From Gemmatimonadota bacterium (GTDB lineage Bacteria; Gemmatimonadota; Gemmatimonadetes; Gemmatimonadales; Gemmatimonadaceae): a stretch of DNA of 57,974 nucleotides. Below are positions 28,322 through 35,830 of this stretch, piece by piece (the stretch's first letter is position 1; each line of letters opens with the position of its first letter). The position numbers were made by a program, and so were the translations under genes. Under the pieces are notes generated by a model. That model was given only the letters and a program-made list of their open reading frames with translations, was not told where the DNA came from and made no database searches. The DNA lies in assembly GCA_021413975.1 (NCBI GenBank), contig JAIOPJ010000020.1, positions 1 through 57,974 on the forward strand, written 5' to 3'.

Positions 28322-29311
28322 TTAGCGCGCCGGCGCCGGTGTGGTCGGTGGCTTGGGCGTCTCGAGGGTGAAGACCACGTAGTCCCCCAGCTTGCGACGC
28401 GACTTGCCGTCGACGCGATCGAGATCAGCGACCGGCACGAAGCTCACCACTCTCATGCGCGCGCCCGGTGCGCGCCGCGCGGCGCGCTCGGCGGTGCCGA
28501 GCCGGTAGTCGGAGTGGAACGAACCGTTGGGGTGGATCACCATCGCCCCATGCTGCGCGTGCGCCGCGGCGACCGCCTCCCCCATCGTCTCGTCCTTCAC
28601 GCACTGCGCCTCGTAGGTGCGCCAGACCATCTGGTCGACCTGATCGGGCGAGAGCTGCATCCCGTGGCCGCTCATGTCGCCCATGGTCGCCTTGAAGCGG
28701 GTCCAGTAGGCATCGCGCGGGCAGGCGAGCGTCTGCGCGACGAAGGCACGATCCGCGGCGGGGAGCGAGTCGAGCGCGGCGAGTCCGCGGCGCGCGACGA
28801 CGGACGCGAGGCGGCGCGGCACGTTGCCCGCCACGACGGGCCAGCGATTCGCCTTCGCGAACTCGATCATGGGGCGATAGTCGGTGCCGTAGTTGGGCCA
28901 GGGGCGCGACGCCGCGAGGAACTCGGTCTCGGTGGTGGTGCCCCCGAGATAGGCGTCGACGGCCGGCTGCACGTCGCGCTCGAACATCTCGAGCGCGAGG
29001 GCGATCGGCCCGGGGTGCCGTCGTGCGACGGCCTCGAGCACGGCGGCCTGGAGCTGATGCGTGCGCGGGTCGTCGTGTTGCTCGCCGAGGAAGACGATGT
29101 CGGCCTTGGCGAGGTCGGCGGCCATGGTCTCGAAGTCGACGAGGCGCTTCTTCTTCGTGTCGTAGACGCGGTGGGCCGCGTAGCCGGGAGTCGCCGGCGC
29201 GGCCGAGGTGGTGCTCGCAGGGGCTGGCGCTGGCGACGCAGCCGAGGCCTGTGCGACCGCAGATGTCGCGACGCAAGTGACCAGAGTTGCACTAAACAGT
29301 AATTGGCGCAT
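28322..29311 (-). CDS. ChaN-family (haem-binding uptake) secreted protein
   Basis: Secreted protein of 329 aa with a signal peptide (MRQLLFSATLVTCVATSAVA) and an Ala/Pro/Thr-rich linker before the domain. The ChaN domain shows IVFLGEQHDDPRTHQLQ, ALEMFERDVQP, and HPNGSFHSDYRLG near the end, features of the Tiki/ChaN fold. ChaN of Campylobacter binds two haems and is iron-regulated; metal-dependent peptidase activity exists in the wider superfamily. The role here is unproven. It is divergent from the DNA-binding protein gene, with 98 AT-rich bp between. Confidence 0.82.
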   Translation of the reverse strand: MRQLLFSATLVTCVATSAVAQASAASPAPAPASTTSAAPATPGYAAHRVYDTKKKRLVDFETMAADLAKADIVFLGEQHDDPRTHQLQAAVLEAVARRHPGPIALALEMFERDVQPAVDAYLGGTTTETEFLAASRPWPNYGTDYRPMIEFAKANRWPVVAGNVPRRLASVVARRGLAALDSLPAADRAFVAQTLACPRDAYWTRFKATMGDMSGHGMQLSPDQVDQMVWRTYEAQCVKDETMGEAVAAAHAQHGAMVIHPNGSFHSDYRLGTAERAARRAPGARMRVVSFVPVADLDRVDGKSRRKLGDYVVFTLETPKPPTTPAPAR

Positions 29312-29376
29312 TATTTCTTCTTAGTAGGCGTTGAATGTGGCTTACTCTGTGCAAGCTAGAATGGAGCCTGAAATCA

Positions 29377-29399
29377 CTAAATATATTTAGCAATATAAT
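29377..29399 (+). promoter_or_regulatory. Promoter with perfect palindrome before the DNA-binding protein gene
   Basis: A perfect 14-bp palindrome, CTAAATATATTTAG (29377-29390), is followed after 3 nt by a perfect -10 hexamer TATAAT (29394-29399). The ATG at 29410 lies 10 nt after the hexamer, so the mRNA would be leaderless or nearly so. The -35 area is a poor match. A palindrome placed between promoter elements is a classic repressor site; the HTH protein encoded next is the obvious candidate to bind it. The area is strikingly AT-rich for this genome. Confidence 0.6.
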
Positions 29400-29409
29400 A
29401 CTTCTTAAT

Positions 29410-30309
29410 ATGTCGAACGCAGCGAGACAGTTCGAGGAGGCCGCAGACGAACTCGGAAAGCTCGACGCCACGTGCGCCTTGGCTCCCGGGTCGGTCGAGA
29501 TCGCATTCCGGCTCGTGGCGTGCGCAGGGCTCATTGAACCTACGCGCTCGGCATTCAACGCGCTGGCCGCGGCCGAAGCCGAGCCGATGCACGATGCGCT
29601 GCTCGCTCCCGGGCTCATGGCCTGGCGCGACGTGCTCTTCGCAGAGGAGAAACGCGTTCGTGGCGGAGCACGCCTGAGCACACAGCGGTTCGCCACCCTC
29701 GCTCCACCGGGCAATGACGAACTGCGCGAGAGACTCGACGCGATCTGGCGTGAGCCGGGTTCGAACCGCTCGGTGCTCGAGCGCGCGATCGACTCGGCCG
29801 CATGGAGCCCCGATGTCGCACTCGGAGAGGCGAGCGCGGCGCTCCTGCTCTGTGCCGGAGGTCGGACCGACCGGGTGCGCATCCTCCCATTCGCCTCGGC
29901 GGACCCGGGCGAGCGCGCGGCGGCGATCAGCGCGCACCGCGACGGAGAGCGCGAGGCGTGGACCATTCTCGCCCTCGGCACCCTCGCTCTGCGGGCGCGA
30001 ACGGCCAGGCTCGCCGCGCGCCTCGTGATCGACGCCAGCGAGTCCGAAGTGGTGCGTCTCCAGTCCCTGGGTCGCGCGGCGATCACGGCGCGCTCCACGC
30101 TCGCGCTCCTCCGCCGCCGCTTCGTAACCACCATCCCCGCGCTCGCGGACGACCTCGGGCTCTCGCGACCGGCGGCGAACGACGCGGTGGAGCGACTCGT
30201 CGCGCTCGGTCTCGCACGCGAGGTCACGGGCCGAGCCCGTGACCGTGTCTTCGCCTATGGCGCAGCCGTCACGATGGCCGGTTCGCTCTTGGTCGCCGAC
30301 GTCACCTGA
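29410..30309 (+). CDS. DUF1612/RHE_PE00001-like protein with C-terminal winged helix
   Basis: Likely DNA-binding protein of 299 aa. The N-terminal two thirds are alpha-helical and resemble Fic-related DUF1612 proteins but show no HPFxxGNGR adenylylation motif. The C-terminal 70 residues form a helix-turn-helix: TIPALADDLGLSRPAANDAVERLVALGLAREVTGRARDRVFAYG in outline, with the ADDLGLSRPA turn. The start at 29410 is preferred because the -10 element lies within the longer open frame that starts at 29335. It is flanked by ChaN-like and thioredoxin-like genes, both on the opposite strand. Confidence 0.7.
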   Translation: MSNAARQFEEAADELGKLDATCALAPGSVEIAFRLVACAGLIEPTRSAFNALAAAEAEPMHDALLAPGLMAWRDVLFAEEKRVRGGARLSTQRFATLAPPGNDELRERLDAIWREPGSNRSVLERAIDSAAWSPDVALGEASAALLLCAGGRTDRVRILPFASADPGERAAAISAHRDGEREAWTILALGTLALRARTARLAARLVIDASESEVVRLQSLGRAAITARSTLALLRRRFVTTIPALADDLGLSRPAANDAVERLVALGLAREVTGRARDRVFAYGAAVTMAGSLLVADVT

Positions 30310-30899
30310 GCGGTGCCCGGCGCGGCGTCCTGTGACGCGGCGAACTCGATCATCGCCGTGATCTCATCGAGGATTGCCCGCCCGCGGTCGCGGGAGTAGC
30401 GGATCCTGAGCTCCTTGTAGCGGGCGTCCTTCGACAGCGCCTGAGCCTCGGGCGTCTCGAACCACTGCTGCATCTCGAGCGCACGCGGCCCCCACCAGGC
30501 CCGCTCGACGAATCGGTCGTCGAGCAGGATCACGATCGGGATCGACCGCGAGCGCCCGTTGGTCAGGTGCTGATCCATCAGGTCGAGATGCTGGTCACGT
30601 TCGATGATCCTCAGCTCGACCAGGGGCGATCCGGCGTCGAGGGCATCGACCCAAGGGAGGATGTTCACCGAATCGCCGCACCAGTCCTCGCTCACCGCGA
30701 GGAGGTGCCACCGGCGCCCGGTGCGCTCGATCCGCGCGAGGTACTCCGGAGCGGCGGCGGCGCGGCCGCGGAAATGGGCGAAGAGATCGGCCTGCGACTT
30801 CGCGGTCGCCACCATCCCGGCGTAGGTCTGGCCCGACTGGAACGTGGTGGTCAGCGACTCGACATTGCCGGACTCTCGAACTCTGAACGGGCGATCCAC
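30255..30899 (-). CDS. Thioredoxin-fold family protein with WCGDS motif
   Basis: Predicted thioredoxin-like protein of about 214 aa from a GTG at 30899; an ATG at 31004 would give 249 aa, but those extra residues look non-coding and would approach the divergent peptidase gene. The active-site-like motif is SEDWCGDSVNILP, with one cysteine and Asp-Ser in place of the second, so it cannot form the usual CxxC disulfide. A cis-proline follows in SIPIVILLD. This is the pattern of the thioredoxin_9-type family. The stop overlaps the end of the convergent HTH gene by 55 nt. Confidence 0.78.
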   Translation of the reverse strand: MDRPFRVRESGNVESLTTTFQSGQTYAGMVATAKSQADLFAHFRGRAAAAPEYLARIERTGRRWHLLAVSEDWCGDSVNILPWVDALDAGSPLVELRIIERDQHLDLMDQHLTNGRSRSIPIVILLDDRFVERAWWGPRALEMQQWFETPEAQALSKDARYKELRIRYSRDRGRAILDEITAMIEFAASQDAAPGTAQVTSATKSEPAIVTAAP

Positions 30900-31048
30900 G
30901 GGAGGAGCCTTGGCTGCGGTGAGTACTGAAGAGTCAATCCGTGGGCACCGCACTCGGTTCCTCGTTCGCGCTCCCAGCGCGGGAACGCCGGCATGCGGCG
31001 GCATCCGCGCCCGTGACGCGACCGGCCGAGCGTTCGTTTACGGAGCAG

Positions 31049-31597
31049 ATGCGCTCCCCTCTCTCCCCGATCGTCCTGCTGATGCTCGCCGCCTGCGCGG
31101 GCGCGCCCCTCGAGACCCGCGCGCGCCCCATGACCGACGCCGAGTACCTGCGGTCGCGCGACCTCATGGTGCCGGTGTTCGGCGTGCGGAGCCGCGACCT
31201 GCGCGACACCTACAGCGCGCCCCGCAGCGGGGGGCGGGCGCATCTCGCGCTCGACATCCTGGCCAAGAAGGGGACGCGCGTGGTGGCGGCCGACCAAGGC
31301 TACGTCCTTCGGATCGAACGCAACGAACTCGGGGGCAAGACGATCTATCTCACCGACGAGAACCGGCGGTTCGTGTACTATTACGCTCACCTCGACGAGT
31401 GGAAGTACGGGCTCGCGGAGGGACAGCGTGTGCACCGCGGGCAGCTCATCGGATCGGTGGGGACCACGGGGAATGCGCCGCCCGACACGCCGCACCTGCA
31501 CTTCCAGGTGATGCGCATGGGCTCGGGACGCCGGTACTGGAACGGCGAACCGGTGAATCCGATCCCCTATCTCCGCCGCACGGGCGACGAACGATGA
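31049..31597 (+). CDS. M23 family peptidase lipoprotein (LytM domain)
   Basis: Predicted peptidoglycan endopeptidase at the outer or inner membrane, 182 aa. A lipobox LAAC places the lipidated cysteine at residue 16. Zinc-site motifs of the family are present: HLALDIL (HxxxD) and PHLHFQV (HxH), plus GNxxTGNAP-type loop residues, so it is likely active rather than degenerate. The start ATG at 31049 is chosen for the signal; the frame is open upstream without signal character. It overlaps the YhbY gene by 4 nt (ATGA). Confidence 0.88.
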   Translation: MRSPLSPIVLLMLAACAGAPLETRARPMTDAEYLRSRDLMVPVFGVRSRDLRDTYSAPRSGGRAHLALDILAKKGTRVVAADQGYVLRIERNELGGKTIYLTDENRRFVYYYAHLDEWKYGLAEGQRVHRGQLIGSVGTTGNAPPDTPHLHFQVMRMGSGRRYWNGEPVNPIPYLRRTGDER

Positions 31598-31902
31598 CGA
31601 TGACCGGGAAGGAACGCGCCGAACTGCGCTCGGAGTGCAATCGCCTCCGGCCCACGGTGCATGTGGGGGCCGAAGGGCTGAGCAACGCGCTCACGGAGGC
31701 GCTCGACGACGCGCTGCGCACGCGCGAACTGGTGAAGGTGCAGCTCAATCCGTCGATCGACCTCAGCGCCAAGGACGCGGCGCGTCAGCTCGCCGGACGC
31801 GTGAAGGCCGAGGTGATCCAGACGATCGGCAAGACGGCGACGCTCTACCGCAAGAACCCGCAGCTCAAGCGGAAGACGGGCGTCCCGCCCTGGCGGGTCT
31901 GA
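31594..31902 (+). CDS. yhbY: YhbY family RNA-binding protein (CRM domain)
   Basis: Small RNA-binding protein of 102 aa that associates with pre-50S ribosomes in E. coli. The CRM fold is indicated by ERAELRSECNRLRPTVHVG and the GxxG-type loop (VGAEGLSN), then ELVKVQLN and the end TLYRKNPQLKRKTG. It overlaps the peptidase stop by 4 nt, an odd pairing that looks like shared transcription rather than shared function. The stop is 9 bp from the convergent molybdopterin-subunit stop. Confidence 0.9.
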   Translation: MTMTGKERAELRSECNRLRPTVHVGAEGLSNALTEALDDALRTRELVKVQLNPSIDLSAKDAARQLAGRVKAEVIQTIGKTATLYRKNPQLKRKTGVPPWRV

Positions 31903-31911
31903 CCGCGCAGG

Positions 31912-34224
31912 TCAGTCGCCGCGCAACGCGGCGAGCACGCGCCACGGTGTCATCGGCAGTTCATTCACTTCCACGCCGAGCGCGTCGGCCACCGCGCCTG
32001 CGATCGCGGGCGCGGTGGGGATGATCGCCGGCTCGGCGATCCCGCGCACGCCGACATGGTTCGCCTTGGGATCGGCGCCGTCGAGGAAGTGACCGTCGAT
32101 CACCGGCATGTCGGCGTGGGTCGGCACCTTGTACTCGTGCAGTCCCACATTGAGCGGCAGTCCGGACCGCGCGTCGAGCCGGCGCTCCTCGAAGAGCGCG
32201 AACCCCAGTCCCTGGATGATCCCGCCCTCGAGCTGTGACTCGGCGAGGGTGGGATTCACGATCCGTCCCGCGTCGTGCACCGCGACGACGCGCAACACGC
32301 GCACCACGCCGGTCTCGGTGTCGACCTCGACCTCGGCGAACTGGGCGCCGGTGGTCACGATCCCGGCGTCCTGCGGGTTCGGTCCGCGCGAACCCTGGCC
32401 CTGGATCATCACGTTGCCGAGCTTCGCGGTCACCTCGCCGAACGTCATCGAGCGATCGGTATCGCGTACGGTGACGCGGCCATCGCGGGTCTCGAGATCG
32501 GTGGGAGCGACGCCGAGCAGTCCTGCCGCGGCCTCGAGCAACGAGCGGCGCGCATCCTCGGCCGCCATGCGCACCGCCGGTGCGAGCGAGGCCACGGTCA
32601 TGGAGCCCCACGAGTTGCCGGCGAAGGGCGCACTCGCGGTGTCGCCGATCACGGCGCGCACGCCGTCGAGCCTGTGGCCGAGGGCCTCGGCCGCGACCTG
32701 CGCGAGGATGGTGCGCGTGCCGGTGCCGAGGTCCTGCGAGCCGGCCATGACGTCGGCGGTGCCGTCGTTGTTGAAGCGGATGTTGCAGTAGCAGGGCGGT
32801 CCGCCGCCGGTGGACCAGACCTGTGCGGCGACGCCGTAGCCGCGCTTGAGATGCTCGCCGCGCGGGCCGGCTGCGGCCTTGCTCGCCTCGCGCCCGTGCC
32901 ACCCGATCCGGCGGGCACCCTCCTCGTAGCACTCGGCGAGACGGTTGCCGGTGTAGGGGCGGTCCTTCTTCTGGTCGCGCATCGCGATGTTCCGCATGCG
33001 CAGCGCGAGCGGATCGATCCCCAGCTCGAGCGCGAGCGCATTCATGGCGATCTCGAGTCCGACCGAACCCTCGGCGTGTCCCGGCGCGCGGAAGGCGGCC
33101 ATGGCCGCCGTGTTCACGAAGGCCGAGGTCTCGCGCGTGCGCACGTTGGGGCAGGCGTAGAGTTCGTGGTAGATCGCGCCCGGGCCCCCCTCGAAGCCGC
33201 CGATGCCGATCGGGATGCGCGCCTCGAGGTCGATCGCGGTGAGGCGACCGTCGCGCGTGGCGCCGAGCGTGATGCGCTGCCAGGAGCTGGGGCGGTTGCC
33301 GGTGTCGATCTGCTCGCCGGTGCGGTCCACGACGCAGGCGACGGCGCGACCGAGTCGCCGGGCGAAGATCGCGGCGATGTACGTGTGCGCGCCGGCGTAG
33401 TTCTTGGCGCCGAATCCGCCGCCCATGGCCTCGCAGATCACGCGCACGTCGGTGAGCGGGATGCCGAGGGCCTTGGCGACGTTGTCACGCACACGGTAGA
33501 TGCCCTGCGTGCTCTCCCACACCGTGAGGCGGTCGCCGTCCCACTCGGCGACCGCGCAATGCGGCTCCATGGCGCTGTGCAGCACGCATGGAGTGCGGAC
33601 CTCGCGCGTGATGGTCACCTCGGCCGCGGCGAGCGCCGCGGCCACGTCGCCGCGTTCGAGCACGATCGGCTTTCCGCCGACGAGGTTGTTCTCGATCTTC
33701 GGGCGGACGGCCCCGCCCTCCAGCGCCTGCTCCACGGTCACGGCGAACGGGAGGGATTCCACCGCGGCGTGCACGAGTCGCGCGGCGGCGTCGGCGATCT
33801 CCTGCGTGGTGGCGCAGACCGCGGCGATCGGCTGGCCGGTGTAGGTGATCTCGGCGCCGAAGAGCCGCGTACGCGCCGGCACGTCGGCGGCGACGAGCAC
33901 GTCGAGCACGCCGGGGAAGGCGCGGGCCGCGCTGAGGTCGAGCGCCGTGATGCGGCCGCGCGGCACGATGGCGCGCACGATCGCCGCGTAGGCCTGGTTC
34001 GCGCGTCGGACGTCGGTGGTGTAACCGGGGTGTCCGGTCGCCTTGAGCGCACCGTCGGTGCGCGTGGCGCGCGCGCCCACGTGCGTGAGTCGCGCGTCGA
34101 CGCCCCACGGTTCGGGCTCGAAGGCGGGGAGCTCGACCACGCGCTGTTCGGTGCGCCCTTCGACCTCGACCGTGGTGGTGACGAAGCGGCCCTTGGCGCC
34201 GCCCGACCTCGGCGCGTCAGACAT
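31912..34224 (-). CDS. Molybdenum hydroxylase molybdopterin-binding subunit (PaoC/YagR-like)
   Basis: Catalytic subunit of a xanthine-dehydrogenase-family aldehyde or purine oxidoreductase, 770 aa. Features include GHPGYTTDVR (start of the ald_Xan_dh hammerhead domain), AMEPHCAVAEWDG, GGFGAKNYAG at the cofactor site, FRAPGHAEGSVGLE, and GSQDLGTGTRTI. The catalytic glutamate near the C-terminus is kept in GVRGIAEPAI, with Ala where many relatives have Gly. It overlaps the iron-sulfur subunit by 8 nt. There is no Tat signal, so it is probably cytoplasmic. Specific substrate unknown. Confidence 0.9.
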   Translation of the reverse strand: MSDAPRSGGAKGRFVTTTVEVEGRTEQRVVELPAFEPEPWGVDARLTHVGARATRTDGALKATGHPGYTTDVRRANQAYAAIVRAIVPRGRITALDLSAARAFPGVLDVLVAADVPARTRLFGAEITYTGQPIAAVCATTQEIADAAARLVHAAVESLPFAVTVEQALEGGAVRPKIENNLVGGKPIVLERGDVAAALAAAEVTITREVRTPCVLHSAMEPHCAVAEWDGDRLTVWESTQGIYRVRDNVAKALGIPLTDVRVICEAMGGGFGAKNYAGAHTYIAAIFARRLGRAVACVVDRTGEQIDTGNRPSSWQRITLGATRDGRLTAIDLEARIPIGIGGFEGGPGAIYHELYACPNVRTRETSAFVNTAAMAAFRAPGHAEGSVGLEIAMNALALELGIDPLALRMRNIAMRDQKKDRPYTGNRLAECYEEGARRIGWHGREASKAAAGPRGEHLKRGYGVAAQVWSTGGGPPCYCNIRFNNDGTADVMAGSQDLGTGTRTILAQVAAEALGHRLDGVRAVIGDTASAPFAGNSWGSMTVASLAPAVRMAAEDARRSLLEAAAGLLGVAPTDLETRDGRVTVRDTDRSMTFGEVTAKLGNVMIQGQGSRGPNPQDAGIVTTGAQFAEVEVDTETGVVRVLRVVAVHDAGRIVNPTLAESQLEGGIIQGLGFALFEERRLDARSGLPLNVGLHEYKVPTHADMPVIDGHFLDGADPKANHVGVRGIAEPAIIPTAPAIAGAVADALGVEVNELPMTPWRVLAALRGD

Positions 34225-34687
34225 CGGCGGAGCTCCGGAGCGTCGCGGCCGCGCGGCGCACCGCGCGCACGATCTTGGGATAGGTGCCGCAGCGACAGAG
34301 GTTGCCGCTCAGCGCGGCGATGACCTCGGCGTCGGAGGGATCGGCGTTCGCGGCGAGCAGTGCGGCGGCCGCCATGAGCTGGCCGGGCGTGCAGAAGCCG
34401 CACTGCGCCGCATCCTCGGCGACGAACGCCTCCTGCAAGGCATGCGGTGCGCCGGGGGCTCCGAGTCCTTCGATGGTGCGGATGGCCTGACCCTCGCACG
34501 CGTGCGCCAGGGTGAGGCAGGCGTAGATGGGCCGGCCGTCGACGAGCACCGTGCACGCACCGCACTCGCCGATGTCACAGGCGCGCTTGGTGCCGGTGAG
34601 CGCGAGGGTGTCGCGGAGGAGCTCGAGGAGCGTCGTGGCGCCAGCGACGTCGGCGGCGACCGCGCGGCCGTTGATGGAGAGGTTCAC
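34217..34687 (-). CDS. Molybdenum hydroxylase [2Fe-2S] subunit (PaoA/CoxS-like)
   Basis: Electron-transfer subunit of 156 aa. The plant-ferredoxin-type cluster uses C37, C42, C45 and C57; the second cluster uses CGFC and CRCG in QCGFCTPGQ and NLCRCGTYPKI. There is no Tat signal, unlike E. coli PaoA, which implies a cytoplasmic complex. It is followed by the catalytic subunit with an 8-nt overlap. The promoter would lie in the 126-bp gap shared with the divergent ferredoxin gene. Confidence 0.93.
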   Translation of the reverse strand: MNLSINGRAVAADVAGATTLLELLRDTLALTGTKRACDIGECGACTVLVDGRPIYACLTLAHACEGQAIRTIEGLGAPGAPHALQEAFVAEDAAQCGFCTPGQLMAAAALLAANADPSDAEVIAALSGNLCRCGTYPKIVRAVRRAAATLRSSADV

Positions 34688-34813
34688 CAGAGGGAATTAG
34701 GCCGAGGTCACGGGACTGTCCAGCGCCGGTGACGGGGTGGGGTGTCCGACCGTCCTCGTGCTGTTATCTTGCTTGCCAGCCACTTGATGGTCCGCAACCC
34801 CACCGAGGATGCC

Positions 34814-35077
34814 ATGCCGTACGTGATCACCGAAGCCTGCATCAACACGAAGGACAAGTCCTGCGTGGACGTCTGCCCGGTGGATTGCATCTACGAAGGG
34901 CCCGAGATGCTGTACATCGAGCCGAACGAGTGCATCGATTGCGGCGCCTGCGAGCCCGAGTGCCCGGTGACGGCGATCTTCCCCGAGGAGGACGTGCCGG
35001 CGAACCTCAAGCAGTACATCGCGATCAACCGCGACGCGTTCCTCAAGGATCCGAAGCCGGGGAAGCCGACGCGGTAG
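34814..35077 (+). CDS. fdxA: 7Fe-type ferredoxin ([3Fe-4S][4Fe-4S])
   Basis: Low-potential electron carrier of 87 aa. Cysteines at 9, 17, 21, 25, 40, 43, 46 and 50 follow the FdxA pattern: C-x7-C-x3-C-P then C-x2-C-x2-C-x3-C-P, with the long first spacing that replaces one ligand and gives a [3Fe-4S] cluster. C25 is probably not a ligand, as in Azotobacter FdI. The start ATG at 34814 is the first family-matching residue. It ends before a strong hairpin flanked by repeat arms. Confidence 0.92.
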   Translation: MPYVITEACINTKDKSCVDVCPVDCIYEGPEMLYIEPNECIDCGACEPECPVTAIFPEEDVPANLKQYIAINRDAFLKDPKPGKPTR

Positions 35078-35082
35078 TTCTC

Positions 35083-35177
35083 AGGCTGAAGGCTGAAGGC
35101 TGAAGGATGAAAGAGGGCGCCGGACTCGAGGAGTCGGGCGCCCTTTCTTTCAACCTTCATCCTTCAGCCTTCATCAC
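35083..35177. repeat. Inverted-repeat element enclosing a terminator
   Basis: Left arm GGCTGAAGGCTGAAGGCTGA and further GGATGAAAG (35084-35113) and right arm ending CTTCAGCCTTCAT (about 35147-35174) are inverted copies with one 7-nt (GGTTGAA) insertion. They sit between two convergent genes, 6 bp after the ferredoxin stop and 9 bp after the methyltransferase stop, and enclose the GC-rich hairpin at 35114-35144. Same family as the elements at 21421 and 23193. Confidence 0.75.
35114..35144. terminator. Strong bidirectional-type hairpin terminator
   Basis: Arms AGGGCGCC-G-GACTC and GAGTC-G-GGCGCCCT pair through 13 bp with one G/G mismatch around a 3-nt loop. TTCTTT follows directly on the plus strand, so it should terminate the ferredoxin transcript. 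On the minus strand the bases after the stem read CTTTC, so it may also act for the methyltransferase gene. The outer repeat arms extend the structure. Confidence 0.8.
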
Positions 35178-35185
35178 GTAGCACC

Positions 35186-35749
35186 TTAGAACATCATCCC
35201 GTTCGGGTAGTAGCGGTGCTTCGCGTAGAAGAGCCCGAGGATGATCGCGTACTGGAGGAAGGTGCTGATCTCGCTGCGCCACGCCTCGGCCCAGTAGAAG
35301 TCGCCGGCGTGTCCGCCGGCCGGTGGCCGCGGGATCCAGCGCGGGGTGCGCGCCTTGTACTCGAGGTACTCCTTGCCGAAGATCGTCTCGAGCACCCCTT
35401 CCTCGTAGCGGACGATGTAGAAGTACTCGACCGCGAAGAGCACGATCGCCACCGGGATGAACCAGAGCACGCCCGAGAGCGCGATCACGCCGATCCAGAT
35501 GAGGAAGTTCCCGACGTAGAGCGGGTTGCGGCTCCAGGCGAAGGGGCCATGGCTCACGAGCTTCTGCACTTCGCGTGAGCGGCGCCGCGTCACCGTGCCG
35601 GCGGTCGCGACCCCCCACATCCGCCACCATTCGCCGAGGACCATCAGCAGGAGGCCGACGGCGATCGTCCGCGCGGAGATCGTGCCCGGGGCGAGCAGGG
35701 GAACCAGCAGGAACGGGATCGGGAGCCAGCCACGATTGCGGAAGAGCAC
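35186..35749 (-). CDS. Isoprenylcysteine-carboxyl-methyltransferase-like membrane protein
   Basis: Integral membrane methyltransferase-like protein of 187 aa with about five helices. Family features are LVSHGPFAWSRNPLYVGNF, the RHP/RNP-type cofactor motif (SRNPLY), and EEGVLETIFGKEYLEYKAR near the C-terminus, as in ICMT/PEMT proteins. The listed start is GTG at 35749. The frame remains open 27 more codons upstream to the hydrolase stop and reads like a natural N-terminus, so a rare CTG start at 35818 is possible. Substrate unknown. Confidence 0.78.
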   Translation of the reverse strand: MLFRNRGWLPIPFLLVPLLAPGTISARTIAVGLLLMVLGEWWRMWGVATAGTVTRRRSREVQKLVSHGPFAWSRNPLYVGNFLIWIGVIALSGVLWFIPVAIVLFAVEYFYIVRYEEGVLETIFGKEYLEYKARTPRWIPRPPAGGHAGDFYWAEAWRSEISTFLQYAIILGLFYAKHRYYPNGMMF

Positions 35750-35830
35750 CGCGCCGATGCGGGCTTCCGTGGACTGTTCGGCGGCGCTCGGCGCTGCGGA
35801 GGAGGGGTCTTTGCTCAGGGGGATGTCCGG

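Noticed and set aside
29335..29409. Longer N-terminus for the DNA-binding protein
   Set aside because: It runs through the palindrome and the TATAAT hexamer and uses AT-rich codons unlike the rest of the gene; the ATG at 29410 is preferred.
32275..34323. 682-codon open frame antisense to the molybdopterin subunit
   Set aside because: Shadow frame of the catalytic subunit gene; Arg/Asp/Gly/Val-rich without motif.
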